A stretch of DNA of 64,000 nucleotides from Cladopsammia gracilis. Its lineage: Eukaryota; Cnidaria; Anthozoa; Scleractinia; Dendrophylliidae. Below, piece by piece: positions 58,361 through 64,000 of the stretch; the stretch's first letter is position 1; each line of letters begins with the position of its first letter. The translations under genes were made by a program, and so were the position numbers. Below the pieces are notes generated by a model. The model saw only the letters and a list, made by a program, of their open reading frames with translations. It ran no database searches and was not told the origin of the DNA. The DNA is taken from positions 1,516,001 to 1,580,000 of the forward strand of contig JAJGOT010000001.1 of NCBI GenBank assembly GCA_022457155.1, given 5' to 3'.

Positions 58361-59067
58361 TGGGAATCATACATGAGTAATCCGGGAAAACATGCAACCC
58401 AACACAGTGTTTGTATGGGAATCCAGTGTCAAATAATTTCGGTAAAATTATAAGTTTTCCAATCGTGTGTGGCAGAAGGAAGAAGACTTAACTCATCAAA
58501 GTTGAGCCTGAATTAACAAAGCGTGCAATTTTTTTTTGTTTTCCATGCACTTGTAATAATAATAATCATGTTTATTGAGGAAACTTTTTCATAAAAGATA
58601 TGGTTTTCAAAAAGGACCTCAAAACTAGGGATTGGAAAGATACAAAAAATGCATGAAAAATTACAAATAAGTATAAATAAAAATTAAACGTATTAAAAAT
58701 TAAACGTGTCAACTATATACAGACAACGAGTTATGCCCCCGGCACGATTTTATCCTGGTGGCTGTACCGAAGTTTCATACTAAAATACCGCGGTACCTTT
58801 CTCACCGAGTATACGCTGTAGGTTAAAAATTATATTTTAATACTCGTTTATCGAAGTATCTCAGACAAGGACTAGGAATAAATAAATCTCCTTCGTATTA
58901 AGCATCGAAAATGTTAGGTTACTTTCTTCTTTTGATAGAAAACTTTTCCGGCAATCCGGTTTGCAGCGCACAGTACAAATGTTACGAGATATTTATACTC
59001 TTTATAATAAACTGGGTGTTCATGACTTGTTTTATGTTGAGTGTAGTTGGATACTAATAACAAGGCA

Positions 59068-59205
59068 TATAAATAAATAAATAAATAAATATATAGATAA
59101 ATAAATAAACAGAGAAATAAATAAATAAATAAATGAATGTCGGGCCACTTGCTTCCTCCATTGCAGTACAGAGCTGAATTACGGAGGACGACAACAACAA
59201 CACAT

Positions 59206-59236
<31 letters not shown>

Positions 59237-59237
59237 C
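59068..59237 (+). repeat. (AAAT)n and (AAC)n microsatellites
   Basis: AAAT units at about 59068-59133 and AAC units at about 59188-59237, within a repeat-like stretch between CaV3 and the 368-aa ORF. Confidence 0.9.
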
Positions 59238-60260
59238 TACGACGGACGAGAGAGGTGAGATCGGACGTCAACATATAAGGCGCAAATTGCAGCCGCTTCA
59301 GTCCATGTGATCTCACCCCACCCACCCACCCAGACCAATGACGGAAAAGCCAGATAGCCATTGCATCGGGAACTCCGTGCCCTACTCTTATCGAACAATG
59401 TCATGGGTTCATTTTACGTCCCCTTCAATTGACAAGGAAGGATGAAAGAGACAAGGCCAACAGCTTAACGCCACCGCCCAATGACGCGATCATCTGAACT
59501 AAGACAACAGCGACAACGTGGAAAGGCGTAATTTATTATGCGCCAATGTAAAGGGAAAATGTTTTTTTTTTTCTGTCAATTGGCCACACACGAACGCTCA
59601 AGTACACTTGTAATCGCGATCTTTCCTTTGTTTTAGTTGGGCCATCTTTTGTCAAGCTAATTACGTTATAGCTTGCGGCCTTGTTATAAAACTTGCGCCA
59701 CTCAAGTTGTATCGTTAAATAACAGACATTTTGGATTTGAATATTCTATTTCAAAACTAATTTATCGCAGCTGACGACATGCACCTGCTAAATCATTCAT
59801 CGCCATAGCAACATAAAAGTGAAAATGAAAATTATTATTTGCCCTACACGTAATTAATAAATAAATGTTGAAAACGTTGAAAAGGCAAGCAATAGAAATA
59901 CGTTTTAACCGGTTAACTGTGCCAAAATTATCACACCAGTTTGTACGGTGTTGATTGAAGCTATCACAAAAGCAGACTTCACTTGGTTGCAAGATTTGAA
60001 AGCGACGGATGGCAATTAACGTTTCAAACCCTTCGAGCAATTAGCGTCAGTGAGATACTTAGTCTCTCACTTTATGTTTTGTCTCCGTAATACGTTCGAG
60101 GCTTAACCGGCGTCAAAACGAAATTTTACAGAATTGAGCTCCCGTTCAGGTAGTTGGCGGTTCGACTTGGAGTACATTGGCATTTTCTTCGATTAGATTG
60201 CCAGATTTAACGTTGTATAGACGCATAATATATAACGGTCTACTGTTTACCATTTAAAGA

Positions 60261-61367
60261 ATGTATTTAAGAAAAAGCAAAGTTGCTAATGATGTGTTTT
60301 GTAACAGTCGTGGAGGCTTTTGCCAGTCTGCAATGTCAAACAGTTTCTCAGTAAAAGGAGTTGGTATCGAGAACGACAAAAGCAGCCAAAAATCGTTGCA
60401 TTTGACAGGAAAAGCCTTACAAAGAGAAACACGGATTACTGCGAGAACAAGGAAGTCTTCTTTCAACGGTTTCGCCGCGTCGGGGCCGTCGTTTTCTCCT
60501 TGCTCGCAGGTGCAAACTGTTTACAAAACAGAACATCAAAAGGAACATAACAATATTGAAAATTCAACTTCTGGAAAGGAAGACAAAACCCAAATAAAGA
60601 CAGTAAATGCAAATTCGTACATGTCGACATTCACATCACTAAAAAATCTTCGCACCAGGAAATCGCTTCAAAGGCCGCAATTAAACTTTGGGTTGCTAAC
60701 GAATCAAACAGAACCTAGGTGTTATAGTTTGTTTGAGAAACACGAAGGTAAATCCGATAACAAAATGGAATCAAATTTACGTATAAAGCACCTCGAGGCG
60801 CCGTTTTGGATTAGAAGGCATCCTACAGCAAAATTGAATCTTCAAACTGATTTTGCCGCTGAGAGACAAAGTTACACAGAAATCGAAAGAGAGGCAATTA
60901 AGCCAACCAATGACGACGAAGCTTGTGGAAACCGACAGGAATTATATCGAACAAGAAGTTCAAAAGTACGGCAAAATAAATCTGTCGAAATGAACGGAGG
61001 TGCAAGAAAACTCAACGCTCTAAGCTGCGCTTTGAGTCGCAGAAGTCTCTCTGTTGACCAAACTCTCGAAGATGAGGATTATCAACAAATAGACATTGAA
61101 TACTTACAAAAACTCAAGACAGTTTCCCGTCTTTCAAATATGTGTGACGCTTCTGCCATTGACGTAGTAGCAGAGGAGAATTCAGTCAAGACCGAAACTT
61201 TTCTTCCGCCGGTTCGTGGCTCAAAATGGACGCTAAAAGACCGCTATGTGGCGGAACTAAGCTTTAATCCCCCTACACCCGTTTTGAGAGAATATACTAG
61301 GATATCACAAGCAAGGGTTGTAGATTTCTCTGATGCGGCTGTTGGGAGCAAGGTGTATATAATGTAA
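60261..61367 (+). CDS. Intronless ORF, 368 aa, unknown function
   Basis: I do not recognise this protein. It is a long uninterrupted frame rich in Ser, Lys, Arg, Thr and Asn, with no membrane helix, signal peptide, zinc finger or catalytic motif visible. It is probably largely disordered. Clustered Arg/Ser stretches (RTRKSSF, LRTRKSLQRP, ALSRRSLSVDQ) look like basophilic kinase sites. The most structured part may be the last 50 residues (WTLKDRYVAELSF ... VVDFSDAAVGSKVYIM). A TATA-like TATATAA at 60229-60235 is so close to the first ATG that the second in-frame ATG (60333) may be the true start. AATAAA occurs 118 nt after the stop. A CAG acceptor-like site at about 60287-60304 leaves open that it is a 3' exon of a spliced gene, possibly an alternative end for CaV3. 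Confidence 0.6.
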   Translation: MYLRKSKVANDVFCNSRGGFCQSAMSNSFSVKGVGIENDKSSQKSLHLTGKALQRETRITARTRKSSFNGFAASGPSFSPCSQVQTVYKTEHQKEHNNIENSTSGKEDKTQIKTVNANSYMSTFTSLKNLRTRKSLQRPQLNFGLLTNQTEPRCYSLFEKHEGKSDNKMESNLRIKHLEAPFWIRRHPTAKLNLQTDFAAERQSYTEIEREAIKPTNDDEACGNRQELYRTRSSKVRQNKSVEMNGGARKLNALSCALSRRSLSVDQTLEDEDYQQIDIEYLQKLKTVSRLSNMCDASAIDVVAEENSVKTETFLPPVRGSKWTLKDRYVAELSFNPPTPVLREYTRISQARVVDFSDAAVGSKVYIM

Positions 61368-61484
61368 ACAACAAACAAACAAACAAACATTTCAGTTTCG
61401 ACCTCGCACTATAAATTTCTGATGTGGAATTTTCAGCGACTTTCAGCTTTTATTATCGATCGCGTTCATGCGATTGGTATTTTA

Positions 61485-61490
61485 AATAAA
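61485..61490 (+). promoter_or_regulatory. Candidate polyadenylation signal for the 368-aa ORF
   Basis: AATAAA 118 nt downstream of the TAA stop of the intronless ORF, followed by T-rich sequence. It supports transcription of the ORF on this strand but is only a hexamer match. Confidence 0.4.
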
Positions 61491-61879
61491 AATATTGTTG
61501 TATGATTTGACAACATTACTGAGTTAGATATAGTCACTTTAAACAGATATGTATGTTTAATACCCTTTCGTAGACCAAAAGTAAGGTACGTACAAGAACG
61601 TGGCAGCACATTTAGTCGGCAGATTCATGCATTATTTTAGTATGTTCTGCGCTTGTGTTTGACTTCAGTCATTGAATTTGCTTGTCAGTTAAACGTTTAG
61701 TCTTACTTGTGTAACTATTGCTTTTGTCTGCATTTTAACTTTTCCCCACTCGGCGGGGGCGGGAGGGAGAGGGAGAGGGGAGAGCTCCTTGTCAACGCCC
61801 CTGTTCTGATCTAGACACAGCCAGTGATGAATTTGTGCCCTATTTCTCTTGAGAGCAACCATTTATATTCCATTCTATA

Positions 61880-61929
61880 GGAAAATCCATTACCTGACGA
61901 GGGAATTCCACGTTAAATTTCACGAGAAA

Positions 61930-61976
<47 letters not shown>

Positions 61977-62025
61977 TTCGAGTGAAATTTAACGTGGAAT
62001 TCACGAGTCAGGTAATGGATTTTCC
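61880..62025. mobile_element. Hairpin element, 146 bp
   Basis: GGAAAATCCATTACCTGAC pairs with GTCAGGTAATGGATTTTCC. The arms run through GATATCGCAC/GTGCGATATC to the tip GAATCGCGAAGCGATGAG. Between the two rightmost genes. Confidence 0.88.
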
Positions 62026-62552
62026 TTGAATCGCATAGCCTTTACAATAATGAAAATTTGGTAAATGTTGCGAATTTTAGCGCGCAGGGGGAGGAGAGCC
62101 ATTTTCAACAGCTCTAAATCAACTGTCAAAATGTCAGGAGCGAGCCAATAGGAATCAAGTGAAAAATCACAAACAACCTCGTGGATTACAAACTTTCGTT
62201 TTCTAATTCTTCACACGAGCTTTTTAACACTAAATAGCCTTCTATATTTCAAATCAAGCCGTCTTTACAATAAGATCAGATTCAAGTTTTGACAAAATGA
62301 GCTCAAGATGGATCAGGACGACATCTCCACTGAATGAAAGAATCACGCACTCGGAGTGAAAGTACGTCAAACAACAAAACAGTGGTAAGTACTCCAAATC
62401 TAAATCTAACAACCGCTTACAATTAAATAATTCGGCGGTTCAATATCATGTCCAATGTTTTTCAAAGTTCAACTTCTTCAAAACAAAAACGAAGCATTAC
62501 TAAAAAGTCAACATTACGTTTCAGCTCATCACAAGTTTACCGAATATTCACT

Positions 62553-63944
62553 TTAAAGAGAGCTGCTGGGATTAACATTTGACTGAAAGCTGATGGAAAT
62601 ATTTAGTGGGGAGTTGTTGAACGTTACCCCGGTAAACAGTCCGCCAAGAGCACTAGCTGTTAACGCTGCAGGGTTGCTGCCATCGTTATTTACGGATGCT
62701 GTGCTGTTTTCCTGGGTGGTTTGCAAGGCAGAACTGTTAACCTCGCGTAAAACCTGTGCGCGAACCTGTGTTGACGAACCAGGCGACGAAGCGCTGTTGG
62801 CGTTGGAAGTTGTGGTAGCAGACGAAAAACCAGCCAACTTGTTAGACATCTGTCGCTGTTTTTCCAACGGGTTGTGGCTGTAACTCGAAATGGAACCAGG
62901 GTCGGCGTGTCCTGTAAGCTCTGAAATTTCCAGAGGATGGAATTCATCTCGCAAGCTTTGGATGACAGTTTTGCGACCGCTTGAATTTGTGAACTTTCCA
63001 TCCAATGATGCGAAAGAGGCGATTTCCTGCATCTGCTTTGCAAGTTTATTTCGGCCGACTGGAACCATCTTATACCACACGTCTGATGTTGGATTATCGA
63101 CTGGAGTCAGGAAGAAATTACGAGGAACTTTGTCACCTTTAGGACGGTGTGCGACATACTCTGTGAATGCTCGATATGGGTCTCGTTCTCCTCCATCCGT
63201 TTGCCAAATCTTGTTGTTGTACTTTCTTGCTCGTTTGGCCGCGCTTCCTTCGTCTCCTTGGCGGTTCTTTGTTTGCCGTTCTTTGTATTCAATATACTGT
63301 TCAGTGATTGTAAAATCTTCCAGCTGACAATCGTACTGCTCCTTGAAAGCTCTCATTCCGAGGTGCGTTACATTGTTCCACCAAACTAGATGAAAAAGCG
63401 AACGGGGATTGTGAAGACCAATCCCTCCGGATGACCACAGCTTCTCCACTTCAGCATCTTCAAGTGGCTGGGCTGCGTTTGGTTTGTTTCCGAACCCTTT
63501 CTTCTTCAAATCTTTTTTCTTCACGGAGAGCATGGTGGAAACTTCCTCAAACTTCTCGATGTCAAAATTGTCGGGAGCCGGCGGACACTGCCGTTCAAGG
63601 AAATATCTTCGGAGACCATTACGGTAGGTCTGTAGTGAACCAGGCTCATATTCTTTGCCCTTGCTATCCTTCTTTGTTTGGCGTATTTCAATGAAGAAAT
63701 GCTTCAGAAGTTGAGGAGCTTCTGCTGCAGAGATTTTGTTTAAGTCAAGTTCAGTTTTGTGTTTTTCCACGTACCATGATTGCAAGCGACGAACGGATGT
63801 ACTTGTACTTTTCTTAGTATTTTCTGAGGCCATGTTTTCTTTAAAAGCAGCCAGTTCTTCTTCTGTGTATGTGACAACTGACACTGCTTCTTCGTCGGCG
63901 TTTGAACTTGTACTTGCATCTTTTTCTTGGCTAGTTGTGGCCAT
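62553..63944 (-). CDS. Crypton-derived tyrosine-recombinase-like protein (ZMYM2/QRICH1-type domain), possibly partial at 5' end
   Basis: Intronless ORF of 463 codons from the first in-window ATG. Residues about 35-120 resemble a SAM-like core-binding region (TSTSVRRLQSWYVEKH, EPGSLQTYRNGLRRYFLER). Residues about 165-350 resemble the catalytic fold of tyrosine recombinases as found in Crypton transposons and the vertebrate ZMYM2/3/4, QRICH1 and KCTD1 domains. Candidate active-site positions are Arg in THLGMRAFKEQ, Arg in SSGRKTVIQSL, His in ELTGHADPG and Tyr in SISSYS; the usual His of the HxxR box seems replaced (TNSSGR). The C-terminal 110 residues are Ser/Asn/Thr-rich. The frame stays open upstream of the ATG to the window edge (18 more codons, including the basic RKRRS), so the true start may lie outside. 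It could be a mobile-element gene or a domesticated host gene. Confidence 0.7.
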   Translation of the reverse strand: MATTSQEKDASTSSNADEEAVSVVTYTEEELAAFKENMASENTKKSTSTSVRRLQSWYVEKHKTELDLNKISAAEAPQLLKHFFIEIRQTKKDSKGKEYEPGSLQTYRNGLRRYFLERQCPPAPDNFDIEKFEEVSTMLSVKKKDLKKKGFGNKPNAAQPLEDAEVEKLWSSGGIGLHNPRSLFHLVWWNNVTHLGMRAFKEQYDCQLEDFTITEQYIEYKERQTKNRQGDEGSAAKRARKYNNKIWQTDGGERDPYRAFTEYVAHRPKGDKVPRNFFLTPVDNPTSDVWYKMVPVGRNKLAKQMQEIASFASLDGKFTNSSGRKTVIQSLRDEFHPLEISELTGHADPGSISSYSHNPLEKQRQMSNKLAGFSSATTTSNANSASSPGSSTQVRAQVLREVNSSALQTTQENSTASVNNDGSNPAALTASALGGLFTGVTFNNSPLNISISFQSNVNPSSSL

Positions 63945-64000
63945 TTCCTCTGCGTTGCTTCGTCGCTTTCTTGTACTCGCTAGAGAAAGCGGCTTTTTAA

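Larger units (their letters stand above)
56919..60260. other. Interval between CaV3 and the 368-aa ORF
   Basis: Contains the CaV3 3' UTR, a hairpin repeat near 57779-57825 (ACCTCGTTCCCAGGGTC type, also near 19441 and 39727), the TTAA MITE, a LINE/SINE-like AT-rich stretch at about 58540-58720, and microsatellites. No supported gene. Confidence 0.55.

Noticed and set aside
62593..63694. Several plus-strand frames of 80-145 codons
   Set aside because: They are antisense shadows of the recombinase-like gene, with no recognisable protein features.

Overview
The window looks like nuclear DNA of an anthozoan cnidarian, most likely a stony coral. This is inferred from intron-rich, AT-rich DNA, many short inverted-repeat DNA transposons, frequent ACATGTA words, and animal genes that are diverged from vertebrates but keep the same domain order. 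No bacterial, plasmid or CRISPR signals were seen.

Layout, left to right. (1) 871-6492, minus strand: nine coding exons of a ZIP11/SLC39A11-like zinc transporter; its last exon(s) lie beyond the left edge. A lone tRNA-Gly(GCC) sits at 6846-6916, 353 bp upstream of its start codon. (2) 10088-16400, minus strand: a complete five-exon MBOAT7-type lysophosphatidylinositol acyltransferase (465 aa), with both MBOAT catalytic residues. (3) 16.4-26.9 kb: a repeat-rich gap with no gene I can support. (4) 26953-56918, plus strand: a complete 27-exon T-type (CaV3) voltage-gated calcium channel alpha-1 subunit. I reconstructed it exon by exon; all phases fit and the sum is 5958 nt, or 1985 aa plus stop. 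The pore signature is E/E/D/D, the I-II linker has a histidine-rich tract, and intron 1 is a minor-spliceosome AT-AC intron. (5) 60261-61367, plus strand: an intronless 368-codon ORF of unknown function. (6) 62553-63944 and probably beyond the right edge, minus strand: an intronless ORF with a tyrosine-recombinase-like domain of the Crypton/ZMYM2/QRICH1 type.

Mobile DNA fills most introns and gaps. The clearest family is a 282-bp TA-flanked inverted-repeat element with eight copies, seven of them inside CaV3 introns. Other elements include a 586-bp near-perfect palindrome, several hairpin elements with a similar loop tip, TTAA-flanked and Tigger-like elements, LINE 3' ends, a hAT relic and a 1.6-kb CTAC/CTTC satellite in CaV3 intron 18.

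The genes do not form one pathway. They encode a zinc transporter, a phosphoinositide remodelling enzyme and a low-voltage-activated calcium channel, each with its own introns. All calls come from reading the sequence and remembered family features; no database search was run.
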